A DNA stretch of 64,000 nucleotides from Bryum argenteum. Taxonomy: Eukaryota > Streptophyta > Bryopsida > Bryales > Bryaceae. The notes beneath the pieces were generated by a model that was given only the letters and a program-made list of their open reading frames with translations, was not told the DNA's origin and ran no database searches. Below, one piece after another: positions 24,701-36,771 of the stretch; positions within the stretch are counted from its first letter, which is position 1, and each line of letters begins with the position of its first letter. The stretch lies in assembly GCA_037043015.1 (NCBI GenBank), contig CM073329.1:1566648-1630647 (forward strand), in the 5' to 3' direction. The position numbers were made by a program, and so were the translations under genes.

Positions 24701-27700
24701 AAATCTGCGGATTCGATACAGGGGAGCTGACGACAGGAACTAACTGATCGTACTACGTATACACCACGACCCAGATATAGGTGAAGCACGTTGAAAGAAT
24801 GAATTGACGAGAGCTAATTCAGTAAGAAACCAAGTCAATCACAAAACGTACTAGATGATCTTTGATGGTCGAATACAGTTTGCAAAGCAGCGAGCGCTGA
24901 TCCTTGCACTCCTTTCGATGCTTTCATGACCTGGAGAACACAGAACGTCAAAAAAAGACAGTGAAACCATACAACTGGCTTACGTTGAATTAAACAACGG
25001 GTAATCTGAAGCCACGAGGTGAAGATCGCGGACAGCTTTAGCTGTACCAACGCCAGCAGGTAACAAGAACCTTCCATAGAAAGTTAACTGACTATATAGT
25101 TCGGCAAAAAGGAACGAAGTGCCATTACCGCCTCGACGTCGAAGACTCGGATAAGCTCTATCAAGCAAGCTTCGGCCGACTTTCGCATATCAACAAATTT
25201 GTCCTGCAGCACCGATAAAAAAATTCTTCAGAAATTTGTGAACATGATGCTTAGTTTGCAAATTAAGTACTCTGATTGATATAACTAATACCTGTAGACC
25301 CATGGAGATGGGTTTTACTAGCTGTAAAAGAACCGCCTGATCCCCTTGTTTAGCAATATTTCGTGACACCCACTCAAACAGGTCTTTGCGTCCTTCTGCA
25401 GCAATTTTGGCCTCAACCAGTGCAGGAATAATGTAAGGAAGCTGCAAGCACACTTCAAAAGTCAATGGCCATCAAAGACATAAATGTCAATAACCGATAA
25501 TTTCATCACTTAATCTGAAAGGATAGATCAAAAGTCATGAGTATTCACGGGTTTAAAAAGGCACTGCATACCATTTTATCAAGTTGCAATAATAGCACCC
25601 AGGCGTCTAACATCTTGACAACTGCTTCTCGAACAACTTTCTTGTTATCACCGAGACATTTTAGAGCGTCGCCCAAGATCCCCTAAACAAAACATGACAA
25701 GCATACCAATATGAATATGGAACATTCACAAACCTTGAGATATCATTCAAATAGCTATCGAACAAGATCCAATTCCGACCCGAAAACTGATCAGATTATA
25801 GAACACACACAAATACAATAATCCCAGCTAAATAGAAAGATCAGACACAATAGCAAATCGAGATCCGGGTATTCCGAGGAATGTGAAGATACCTTGCTGT
25901 GCTTTTCAACAACAGCACCCATGGCTGTTGCGATTGCCCCAAGAGTAGCCAAAGTCATAATCACCAAGTTCTTGTTTGAGTCATTTAACCTCGCTTTCAA
26001 GCTCATGAAAAGTTCACCTGCAAGAGGATCAGATCAGCAGGTTCTCTTGCACGTGGCTTTATATTAAGCTAAATTTCACTCTTAACTCCGTTACATGGAC
26101 TTCGTGAGGCAGGCAGTGACAAACAGCAGTACCTGTTCCGGTAGGTTGTATCCTTTTATGAGCTTCCTCGATAATCCCATTCAAGACCTCGAGTGACTCT
26201 TGTCTTAACTGCATAGAGACAAGAAGATTTAAATAAGACGAAAGAAACGAACCGAATTAAAGTGAACAAAGCAACTAATCAGTTGTATGACATCCACACG
26301 CATAATCGAAATCAGTGACGTCCAGATGCGTGAGACCTCCCTGAAATATGACACTTATGAAGAAAAACCAACTAAGAAAAAAAGGCTTGCCTTCCAATCT
26401 GCGCTGCTCATGTTCTTCAACAAAGCTGGAGTTAGTTTCGCACTGATATCTTCCCGAGGTAAGCCGTCAGTACCGCCCGTTGGAGCACCAACATCCACCG
26501 CCCGAATAGCTCTTTTGGGAGCGGTTGCAGGTCCCTGAAACAGAATTTCTTGGTCAACAATCACAACTGACGTGACTCAAAAATGACTCATAGAAATAAG
26601 CATACAAGTACCACTACCAAAGCTCTGATGGCAAGAAATTACCTCGTACGGGTTTTTCTCAATCTCCGCGTCAATCATCGTCTGCAACTGCGGCTTAACG
26701 TCCGTTAAGAAGCCTTTAAGATCTACACAAGGAGAGCGGATAGCCTTCCAATAGTCAGTACTGAGTTCAGGTATAAGTAGGAAATCTCAAACAGTAAAAC
26801 CCCGGCTAAAATGTAGGACAGTCACCTGGGCCAACATATTTGTGGAGGACACCAAAGAGCTTGACAGTTGCAGTTCTGACAGGAGCAGCACTAGAACCAA
26901 GTCCAGTATCTTTGCAAAAGTTGATGAGATCCTGCCAGGAAAAACCATAAATTGCATGTGAGCTCTGGAATAATTGTTGATAGCAAAGGTAGGACTGGAT
27001 ACTAGAACATCATGATCTAGAATCCGACTAGGCGCGTATCAAGCCAGAGGAAGCTGCAACAACCTTCAGTGGAACATGCCCGATTCCAAAATCGTCCAGC
27101 GCAGTTACCATCCAACTCAGACCTTCGCTTAGAACTTTAGGATTCTTGTGATCCTTCATTATCTTGAAGAGCTGCATCATGAGCGGAATCAATCAGTCAA
27201 CAAGCGGAAATTTCTAATGAGATGCACCCAATGAAAAGCACTAAGTAGGAAGGATCAAAAAAAATGCAGGAACATACTCTCTCAAAGATAAACTTCGGAC
27301 CCACTGCCTCACAGAACGTAGTCAGACATTTCGTGGCCTGTATCCTCGTTTTGATATCACCAACTTTCTCTACCACGCCTGTAAAGCATTCAAAGAGTCT
27401 CTGGAAGTTAAAAAGTCGGCTTATAAATATAAGGCTTAAATTCAAGAATATAGAGTCACAGCATTCGCAAATGAAGATCATTGGAGAGATGTCTTCCGAG
27501 TCAGGGCAAACAGAACCTACCAGTAAGGCAAAGGACAACACACTTTTTGGAAAAGCGTGTAGCATTCTGAGCTATCAAAACTACGGCCTCAATAGCCTTT
27601 TGTTGTACCTGCACAACCAGGATTCGAATGAGATAAAGATACAATCACAATTGAACCAAGTTTGCCTACAAGATTAAATCATGCTGTCAACAGGCAACAG

Positions 27701-30700
27701 TAAGATAAAATGCCGAGAATGCCATCAAAACCATGTTTTAATAACCAAAAGGCGACTCGTGTACCTGAATGTTCTTCTCATTCCATCCCGGTAATACGCA
27801 CAATAGGCGAATGAGCAACTCAGCGTGCTGGTCAAGCGTCTTCAATCCTTCCACAGTGTCCTTCAGAGAAGTAATAGCTGAACATACACGGAACGAACCA
27901 AGTGAAAAGGAGTTGATTGCTATTTCACTTTGACTTATACAAAAAATGAGAGTTAAAATAAAAACAACGTCAAGAGCAATCCCTCACCCCCTCGTTTGAA
28001 AAACCCACAAATCGTATGACGAGAAACTACTTCAGGTTGTTCATGCAGATAACGATTCAGACAAAGTAGAAACCATTGCTTTCCTCACCTTCGAGACGCT
28101 CTTTCCAATTTGCACTCTTTAAATTTGCAAAGACTTCCGGTTCAAAAAGAGGACCAAGTCTGGACTCGATGTCTTCCAAACTCATCTCTCCAGGCTGCAT
28201 GATGCCATATCAATATTAATGCTTTAAACTCTCCTCAGAAGAACTGATTCGCACTTATCCTGCACCTTAGGCCTACTGATATCAACAACTGATCAGAACT
28301 GCAAGACTGCATTTAAAATGATTTGGATCAGGGTAGGTCTGTCGAAGTCCTCAATAAAGGACATGTTCGAAATTCTACCTCGACGTCTTCAGGTGCCTCA
28401 GCTTGAGCCTTCGCTGCAGCTGAACTACCTTCAGATTTCTTGGCTCCACCAGATGCAGTACTGGGCTTTTTTGGAATCTGAACGGTAACTCACGTCGGTC
28501 ATTACCCCCAGAATTTTGTACTAAGATGGAAAGATATGAAGCTGCAAATTCCGCATACTAGCTGAGGCACATCTAGGACATAAAACATTATGATTGAAAT
28601 GAACAGTAGTACATAGAGAAATGGGAACTTACTGCAGAAACAGGTCTTTTCCCAGACAAAAGACTCGCAGCTGAAGACGCCTTCGGACCACCCTATACAC
28701 AAACCTCTACAAACTTCAGTACTGGAGAAAAAAAAACCCAGGCATTGCAACACATCCATATCTAAGTACAGGAAGCAACGAATCATCTCGAATATATCAC
28801 GATTTAATCGAAGGCAAAATGAAAGAAAAAACTGGCAGTAACAAATTGACATAAGGTAAGTGTTTACATTTGACGAAGATGAACCATTGGCATCTGCCTG
28901 AGCCCTAGAGAAAGCTGCCACACAAAATGTCCACAAAATCACTTCACGCTCCTGCAAACTAGGGCTTCAGACAATACCATATTCACGACCATACATGCAA
29001 ATAAGAATTATACAGCCAGAGGACCTGTACCTATGATAATTTCCATATTGAATATGCATCCACACAAGAAGCGTGGCTACAAAGACTTGCACAGTATGAG
29101 AAAGGAATCGAATACGAACCTGGAGCCGCTGCGGCAGGAGTGCTACTCTCAACTCCGCAAAGTTCAATAAGCTTTTTCTTCCTGACGTCATCGAGCTTCT
29201 CCAATGGTCTTTCTAGAACTTTCATGCCGACAACCTGTGAAATTCTCACATGAATATCTTGCAGCAACAAGACTTCACAAAATGCTGCATTACTTTGAAA
29301 TGGTATAGATCAAATCCTTTCTTTCCAGGAACTGTGTCCTGGAACTCCAAAGAATGGAAAAAGTAAGAAAAAGACAGACCATAACGTCTGGGCAATATAC
29401 ACACAACAAGATCTACAAAGTATATTCAAATCATAAAAATCTCATTCACCTTCGCAAAAGCAGCCAGCGCAAGAAAAGCTGCATCTCGAACCTCTGGAGA
29501 ACTATCGTTTAGGCCCTGCTTACAAAACAGTGCAAGGAGTTACTGGCAAGTAGGAATGTGTGTTCAAGTCAACATGCCCTGACAGATCTTCCTTCGGAAA
29601 TATTTCTCAAGCACAGCTGGGACAGTGCACGTCTGAGCATAAAGTACATGATCAGTACAAATAAGGTGCTTTCAGAACGGTATGCCATTCCAAATTTCCA
29701 TACTCCAAATTTGTACAAATCAAAAAAATGTGGGGTAAAAAGCTCAAATCTTCGAAAAAACAGCCGGGTAGCTGAGTCCTATGCACGCTGATTCTACATA
29801 GAGCTAAGGAGCACAAAATGACAGTTATTCTCATTGAACAAGTTAACCAAGAAGAAGTAGAGACAAGAATACCTCCATTAAGATGGGTACATACTCCTTG
29901 TGCAACTTAAGCACTGTTGCCTTGGTACTAGTCTCGATACAGGTAGCCACCCATGTTAGACACGATGATCGTACCAAGGGAACTTTGTTCTTCGCAGCAA
30001 GTTTGACATCTGAACAGGATTTCATGCAGAGCAATTCGTCAGCTCAACAACAGCAAAACAACGTCCGAATACTTCTGTCAGGTTGATTTGTACGTGTGTG
30101 AAGGAAGGAAGACTGCGCTAGTAGATGTGAGTTACTTGCCTTCGATAACATCAAGTAGTTGAATACAGCCACCCTTGTGGATAGAATTGAGTGTTGTAGT
30201 TAAGGCATCAACCATAACCTGTTTCTTCTCTTTCAACTTGTCCTGGAAAGAAGAAACAAAGATTCGTAATGAGGAAACTCCGAGGTCGAAGAAGACATAC
30301 GATGCTAACAAGGCCTGGAATATGAGAGACCCATAAAAGAGATGTAGACTTACCAAAAGAACAGGTAGCAACAACTTCGAGCCAGAAGTGAAATCCTTTC
30401 GTAATCCACTAGCCAAGTTGCCAATCGCTTGAACTGCTTCAACAGCTACAGCTATATTTACATCTGTTACAAGCTGAAAGCCAACCATAGCGAGTTAGAA
30501 CCGTAACTATAAGTTGGTCCGCACATGAAAATTAGAAGGTGAAAAAATGTTTGATATATTTTACAAATGCATGATTTCTTGGCCGCGACATGGACAATAT
30601 TCGAGAGGTAGTCAATTCTCATAAACAAAAAACACTAACCTTCTTTAAAATACGCGATACTTCAGAGAAATCACCGTTTTGAATCTTCTTCACAGAGGCC

Positions 30701-33700
30701 AGCTTTGTCAGCTCAGCCACCGCATCTCGCCTTTCAGACCATTTGGTTGCTTTCTACAGCGTCACAGGACCACAAACATTGGGCAACACATTGTTAGGAT
30801 AACCCCCAGAACAGAAAAGAAGCAAATACCGATGAATTGGATGTGCAAATCTCAACTTAAGAATGTGAATGAGATAAACACATCTTGCTATATTTCTCTT
30901 GACACCTCAAGTTCTATATCCGTCTTAACTAAGAGTCCAAAGACAACAGTTTCAAAACCGCTTGACTGAAAAAGCTATATTGGTGCCACACTGCAAGAGC
31001 GTTCTGAGGTTGTAGATAGCATATATTCAGTGCAATAGTGAATTCCAACAAAAAAAGTATCGAATTACTGATTCAACTGGAACTATGGTTCTGTGACCAA
31101 CAAAAGATTTTCCAATGGTAGTGCATGATGATTCGTGAAAGATGAAATGCACCAGAGTAAGACACAAATCATTGAAAAAAACTCACCACTCCATCCCAGA
31201 AAGTGGACTTGCCCAATGGTGTCAAAATGTCGACAGGATCTACCAGATCATACTCATCTATTTCGGAATTACCTAAAAGCAAAGAATATCTCGGGCATGT
31301 TAGTAACTCGTATACAATATTCTCACATATGGCAAGTAGATGAGTAAAAGGCAAAACTTCGGAGTACCTGCTGCAGGAACATCATCTGTCGGACCAGCAG
31401 TAGCCACAGAGGCAACTGCTGTTTCTGTTTCTTCTAATGCCTGCTCAGACCTGTCCACGAAACAGAAGCATCACATTGGAGTGAATAAATCCCGATAGAA
31501 CTACCGACAACATTCGAGACCCCAAAATGACGGTCAGCGATATTTGGAGTTAAGCAACTAACTCTGAAGGGTGCTCTGGAATATTTAAACAGTGCGCATC
31601 CCCACTACTCACCTAATCTTTCGAGTAGGCTTGGCTCCCGGAACAACACTTTCAACTTCTACCTCCAGCTCCTTTTTCTGTCAGGATGAACGAAAAGGGG
31701 CACTTAACTAAACATGCAATTATATCACACTGTGAGCATTCCATAGGACGAATTCACCTGATGGCACAAGAAAAGTACTTATTCATTACTATTTTGAAAT
31801 CAAGGTGAACACTCAAATTAGAGAAGGCAAATGGGACAGTTAAGAGTGTAAAACTAACCATCGTATCTCGCATCTTGTCGAAGAGGAGATTCTTTACGGC
31901 ATCTTTTCCAATCCACCGGCAAAGTTCAATGGTTAACCCCTTTGCACAAGCTCTGACATTTGCATCTGGATGGTCAAAGAGTTCTGGAAGCATCTTCATT
32001 ATTCGCTTGGCTGGGACCACTTTGGTTCCAAACTGACTGAAATCACAAGACACCAGAATTTGCTTACAATTTGCAGGTAGAAGGCTGCATTAGATAAGAA
32101 AGACGACAGTGAAGACTTTGCATTTCAATTAAGTTCAGCAGACCTGACAGCCTGGTACATGGCATCGATCGCAGGAACCACAGCTTTTGCAAGCTTCGCT
32201 TTCACACCTTTCTCCATAGCGTCCTGCGTCAAGATACAGATGCCGGGTACATTAGTCAAATAGCATAAACCGATTCATTGAATTACAAAGTCATGTCCCT
32301 ATCAGCAAAACTTGCTGGAACGAATTGTAGCAGTAGCATGCAAAACATCTGCTGAAGAGCGTTGGAGATACAGAGAAGCCTAAGAATCAGAGAGTACCAA
32401 GAGGGTTATCTCAAAGTAAAAAAGATGCGAAACGATAGAGTAGGGGTCGGACCAGAAAAGCGTCCGTTGCTTCAAGCTCAACCCAGAGAAGAAACACGGC
32501 CTGGGACTTCTCAAGGGTTTTTGGCCGACCGGTCATGCACTTCATTACAATAGAATCGGTGATTTCTTTTGCATATCTGCAAAAACCACAACATTCTCTA
32601 ACTGTTGGAGTGCTAGCTAAAAAGATATGGCAGGCATCAATACTAGAAACCTAATGAGCAAGCTCTCTGAGGCTTTCCTATCATCCGATTGTTAAGTACA
32701 CCGTTTCATTCGTGTTCTGACCAAAAGACTGCAAGGAAGAGAAAAGAGAGACGTGCCTGCTGGCGTCAGTATCTGCTGCGCGTAAGTAAGCTATTAGCGC
32801 ATCCAACGCTTTCTCTTGACAAGGTGCATTTGAGTCGGCTACCGCTTTCTTGAATAGAGGACCTGCGCCATTCACGACAAAGAATTACGGTGGAGATCAT
32901 CGACAAATCGAAGTGCTTTCATCCCAGAGTACATGGTTGCAAGTTGCCTACAGATCATCGCTAAATGGGAACAGATACTTCCAATCAATTCAAAGCTTCA
33001 GAATTAAGTTCGCGATTTACAATGTGATGAAGTATCGCAATCGACGTACTCACACCGAGAGTGTACAAAAACAGAGCACCTCAGTGGATAACCCTAAAGT
33101 ACTCTGGCTGGTTGTGATTCTAAATGCATGCTCTCACGGAACTGAAAATTATACCGCTTCCGGTAACACCAGTTCCAGAAGGAAGAATTCGAACTGCTGA
33201 GAGCTGAGTACTTCTATCTTGATAGAAGCCAACCCTAGAGCACTCTGCCTCTAATATTACCAATCTCTCATGCACGCTCACCTAAGTCCTCCATAAAATC
33301 GGCTTCTGCTTCGATCCCTTTTGATTGAGACACACATTATAGGAGCGTCGAACAGACTACAAAACCCTTAGTCTAGGACATGACAATTCAGTCCCGATAA
33401 GTGACTCCTAGTACCAATCAGCTCCAATAGAAGTAGGCCTACGGTCGCTTCCTTCAACCAGGCTCAGCACCAAGAAGCGGATGACCCATTTTAGAGCTGA
33501 ATGAAATATCCAGCTATCAGATCAACTATCTCGACTGTAAGAGCCATGAGAACTCGAAAACAGAGGTAGACTGCAACGGTAACAGATAAAATACAGAATT
33601 GTAACAGCTCCTCGACACAAAGAAGGCGGACGGGTTCCAGGTAAACTGCTTGAATCCTCAACAGACGATTGCATGATCATGCCAGCAGCCATTCTCCACT

Positions 33701-34283
33701 AGCTACCCTAAAAAGTCAGAAATGAAGTGACCTAGAATCCAACTTGAGTGAATACAATCGAGAGTACTGATTGGACACCGCTGATTCTCATTGCACCCCA
33801 AGGGCAAGCCTAGCTTCTCAAGCACAGAAAGATTCTGCCGGCAATCACCGCCTATTACCACGAGATGTGCATCGCCGCCTAATTGCTGACTAGAGAAACC
33901 TACACTAGCGCAATCGAGCACGTTTCATTTAAAAATTGCAAAAATGCGTCAAAGGCAGAACGTGCCAGCCATTGTCTATTTACTCACTCCCTAACCTAGA
34001 CACTTGCTACGAACCTTGAAAACTCTCCAGGGGTTTTAAGAAGACGAAGAGTCATCGAAGTACATGGAATTCCACATCAAGAAGGCCGTTGTTCAAAAAT
34101 TCGGAGTCATTGCCGACACTTACCAAATTCCCTGAGGCGAGGATCTTTGGGATCCATGATGCCGTCGCACACGCCCGCAATGTCGATATTGGCGTCATTT
34201 CTAACCTTCCAATTCTTATGCGCCAGCCTATCCTCCCAGGCCATTTTCTTGGCCTCCTTGAGGAGCTTCTCATCTTCGGACAT
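17406..34283 (-). CDS. MOR1: MOR1/GEM1-type XMAP215 microtubule-associated protein
   Basis: A complete gene: 53 exons can be joined in phase from ATG 34283 to TGA 17406, giving 1990 residues, very near the roughly 1980 of Arabidopsis MOR1. It is the plant XMAP215/Dis1 protein, with arrayed TOG domains that bind tubulin and speed microtubule growth in cortical arrays, spindles and phragmoplasts. The N-terminus begins MSEDEKLLKEAKK. Near-invariant blocks include HKNWKVRND, VADSNAP and ELCRWIGKD, with DEKALSGLQARMERLK at the C-terminus. Leu173 and Glu194, aligned with the residues altered in the Arabidopsis temperature-sensitive mor1 alleles as I recall them, are conserved. Three introns use GC donors (after exons 2, 11 and 25). 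Intron 1 is long (1261 bp); the others average about 190 bp. Exon coordinates are listed under the domain entries. The call is certain; single acceptor choices could shift by a few bases. Confidence 0.97.
21677..21721 (-). repeat. In-frame 15-bp triplicate in MOR1 exon 41
   Basis: Three consecutive 5-codon units read ARAEE, ARALE and ARADE (residues 1410-1424). The DNA units differ at only a few sites. From memory, the Arabidopsis protein has a shorter segment here. Confidence 0.85.
21861..24674 (-). other. MOR1: MOR1 exons 32-40: linker and TOG5
   Basis: Exons 24674-24553, 24277-24170, 23991-23914, 23779-23684, 23357-23256, 23077-22976, 22841-22659, 22298-22187 and 21937-21861 encode residues 1069-1395. 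A Ser, Thr and Lys-rich linker is followed by FFREDLQKKLLSPDFKKQ, SGHNIEKVREKIREL, LKSKNNRTRIEC and VERDGDIRKA, all typical of plant MOR1 proteins. Confidence 0.92.
24852..26722 (-). other. MOR1: MOR1 exons 24-31: TOG4
   Basis: Exons 26722-26643, 26534-26391, 26208-26133, 26017-25893, 25682-25572, 25441-25292, 25203-25129 and 24930-24852 encode residues 789-1068. Conserved blocks are GLPREDISAKLTP, RLNDSNKNLV, KCLGDNKK and AEGRKDLFEWV. The intron after exon 25 is best read with a GC donor at 26390-26389; a GT donor 18 bases further on would keep the frame but insert six residues absent from relatives. Confidence 0.9.
26826..28914 (-). other. MOR1: MOR1 exons 15-23: linker and TOG3
   Basis: Exons 28914-28868, 28692-28633, 28477-28379, 28194-28089, 27877-27765, 27608-27521, 27378-27278, 27171-27064 and 26931-26826 encode residues 513-788. 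The first three are a Ser, Ala and Lys-rich linker containing SLLSGKRP. TOG3 starts at EMSLEDIESRLG and includes GWNEKNIQVQQK and LTTFCEAVGPKFIFER. Confidence 0.92.
29120..31450 (-). other. MOR1: MOR1 exons 7-14: TOG2
   Basis: Exons 31450-31368, 31272-31187, 30753-30640, 30473-30354, 30242-30140, 30009-29873, 29515-29450 and 29234-29120 encode residues 238-512. An acidic linker leads into DEYDLVDPVDILTPL, then FWDGVKATKWSERRDAV, the family hallmark of this domain. The intron after exon 11 uses a strong GC donor (AAG then gcaagt) and rebuilds the Asp codon of VIEDVKLAAKNK. Confidence 0.92.
31613..34283 (-). other. MOR1: MOR1 exons 1-6: TOG1
   Basis: Exons 34283-34124, 32862-32757, 32576-32453, 32223-32144, 32036-31859 and 31677-31613 encode residues 1-237. 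The HEAT-like helices contain the loop tryptophan Trp25 (HKNWKVR) and the block PELFDHPDANVRA. Exon 6 starts the basic linker (GAKPTRKIR). Intron 2 has a GC donor at 32756-32755; the Arg codon is split AG/A across it and the following YAKEI is the conserved continuation, which fixes the junction. Confidence 0.92.
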
Positions 34284-35220
34284 TGTGGCGAACCGGCTGC
34301 GCCTTCAAGAGAAAGAAGGCTACACAGCCAGCAAGGGGGAGGGGAGCCTCACAAAATTCACCTCTAACACATTCCCCACTTCAGATCCAATAGGGCACAC
34401 GATCAAATCCAAAACCCTGCGCTCGATCCTTAATGTCCCGTGCCCATCCCTAGCACTGCCCCGACAAGAAGATCCAGCCTCCGTGCGTCACTTGCGGATC
34501 CTGAAATGCGCGGGGGCCAACAGCCCAATACAAACGGCGCTTCAATCTAATACAAACTCCGTCCCGTTGAGCTGGAGACGTGGAAAGGAAATAACCCAAA
34601 GCAGCGGGGAGAGAGTGGTGGTGGCAAAGAAAGAGGGAAAGGAAGGGGAGTCAGAGCATGGGCTATGATTAGCTCCGATGAAGAGGAGGTTGATCGTCCT
34701 CCTTGGCAAACCAAAGCTGCGAAGCAGAGTGAGAGAGATGAAGGAGGGAGCAAGCAGAGGGAGGGCACAGGCCTGGGAAAAAGATAAAGATAAAGATGGC
34801 CACGCGGAAAGAGACGCTGGGCCAACGGGAACCCGGGCAGCTCGGAAAACGGGCAGATGGCCGGCTGGGCAGGCAGGAGTGTGTGGAGTGTTACATATTT
34901 TGGTTGTTTGAATTCCTGCGTGGTGGCCCTCTGCCATTTTGAATTCCTGGATTCCAAGCTTCCTTCCCCTACTCCCGTCACTTCATCTTCATGCACTTCT
35001 CTTTGGGAACTGGCTCCCTTGCTCTGTAAACTTGTCCATTTTGGGACCAAGCCAGAAATTCTCATTTAAAAAAGGAGACACATGCCGCCTTCACATTGAT
35101 TTAAGGTGGGTGGGTTTCCTGTTTAACATTTTAAAAGGGACACTATATACTTGGATTGTTAGCATTTATCTAACACCCAATATTCAAGTTAAGGAGTTGG
35201 CTTTATCCCTATTGTGAGGA
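34284..35220. promoter_or_regulatory. Probable MOR1 leader and promoter region
   Basis: GC-rich compared with the intergenic DNA further upstream, and very pyrimidine-rich when read towards MOR1 (34600-34800 on the minus strand), as is common for plant leaders. Long ORFs on the minus strand here (for example 35065-34547) have low-complexity Ser, Pro and Leu composition and no family resemblance. No TATA box or start site could be fixed. Confidence 0.45.
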
Positions 35221-35398
35221 AAATTCTATATATGAGTGTGAATCTAGCTTGTAAATTGTATTCAACTTGAAGACGAGACTATTCTATGGGATGTGAGAAG
35301 GAAAACACCACTTCAAGCACTTAAATTACTCTATTGAAGTCTAAGATATAAGAGATGAAAGTTGATGACCCAAGAGTGGTGGGCATGCCTTTTTTTAG

Positions 35399-35440
35399 GA
35401 CTATTCAACACCACTAATTGATTTTAGTGTTGAATAGTCA
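35399..35440. repeat. Short inverted repeat
   Basis: Arms of 12-13 bases (gactattcaaca and tgttgaatagtc) flank a loop of about 17 bases. A stable hairpin is expected; the function is unknown. Confidence 0.8.
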
Positions 35441-36510
35441 CCTGTAAATGTGTGTATGAGTGTAACATAGGAAGGATGCAACATGACCACAGTTGTAAAT
35501 AAACATGACCATTGTTGTGTTTTGAGTGATTTCAAGCACAAATTATGAAAAAGATGACCATGTTGTATTTTAAGTGACTTCAAGACACGGTCTACCTTTC
35601 AATGGGTGTATCTCAAAAAGATCAATTGAAGATCTGTAAGCAGCTACCATCTTCCTAAATGCCCTCTTTTGTATTCCCAAAGCCTCATAAGTGAAAAATT
35701 GGATTCGCTTGGTCCAATATCGTTTCTCATACTTAAACTCCTTGACTAGAATATTGGTTGTTAAAATATGACTGAGATTAGAAACATGAAATTAGTTTGA
35801 TTGTATGTGTTGTACATTACCTTTTTAAAACAATAACAAAAAACTCATTTGACACTAAGATTGTAGCAAAAAGGTTAACAAAGATTGGAGTATTATTGAT
35901 ATCCAAAGTTAAATTCTAAAGGCTCAAGGTGGTACAAAGCTTAAATTTTCTCCAAACCGAACAAGTCCACAAATGAGTTTCTAAATTCCCAAGAGATGAT
36001 ATAAGAATCTATAATTATAGGATCTCATAGAATACTAGTCTCAAAAGTTCTACAAAGCAATATAAATACTCTTACTACACGGATTATGAATTTCAATAAT
36101 TCAATAAAAACTAGCATTTTATTTGAGTTAGCATTATCATGCCTCTCTTGTTTTTCCTGTTAGATCTGCAAGTCTTTCAATTAGCATAGATACACAAAAC
36201 TCAATACTAAAAAAAGAAAATAGAAAACATGATGATAAATTGGGCAAGTTTGAATCAAGGGGTTGCCTAAAAAGATCGTTTATTTGACCCTATGGAATAA
36301 GTGAACTAAAAAGCAATCATTCATAACTACTATTTCCAGTTTAGCTCCTTATCATTGTATATTGAATTACCTCTTTTGAATAAAAATATGGAAGAATGAC
36401 TAAGAAAATCACTCACAACCCCTGCACCCTACTTGCCCTTGTAAAAAAATCTATCATGGGCAATTAGAGTTTTTGTTTACCTCATTGTAAGCTCAAATCT
36501 GATTGGAACT

Positions 36511-36771
36511 AGTAGGAAAACACGTTTTTTTATCAGAAAATGTAGTCATGTTGTTCAAAATGACTAAATCTAAATGAGTAGGAATTTGACTCTTGGTAGT
36601 CATTGAAGTGAATTTTATGACTATCTATAATCATGATTCTAGTTATAGGATTAAAAATAGTCATCACATGTTCTACAAATGACTACAAAGAATCAAATTC
36701 CTAGTCATATAGATTTAGTCATTTTGAACAACATGATTACATTTTCTAGTAGAAGAACGTGTTTTTCTACT
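36511..36771. mobile_element. Fold-back MITE-like element
   Basis: About 260 bp that read almost the same on both strands. The left arm from 36512 (gtaggaaaacacgtt) and the reverse complement of the right arm from 36770 (gtagaaaaacacgtt) align over roughly 110 bases at about 85 per cent by eye, including a shared block catgttgttcaaaatgacta. There is no coding capacity. Size, structure and AT content fit a non-autonomous DNA transposon of the MITE type. A target-site duplication is not clear; short 'acta'-like flanks are visible but not diagnostic. Confidence 0.8.

Noticed and set aside
27264..27677. A 137-codon plus-strand ORF inside MOR1
   Set aside because: Runs antisense across several MOR1 exons and introns and has no domain.
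34547..35065. A 172-codon minus-strand ORF upstream of MOR1
   Set aside because: Low-complexity Ser, Pro and Leu composition from a pyrimidine-rich leader, no domain, and overlapping ORFs in other frames. Better explained as the MOR1 promoter and leader.
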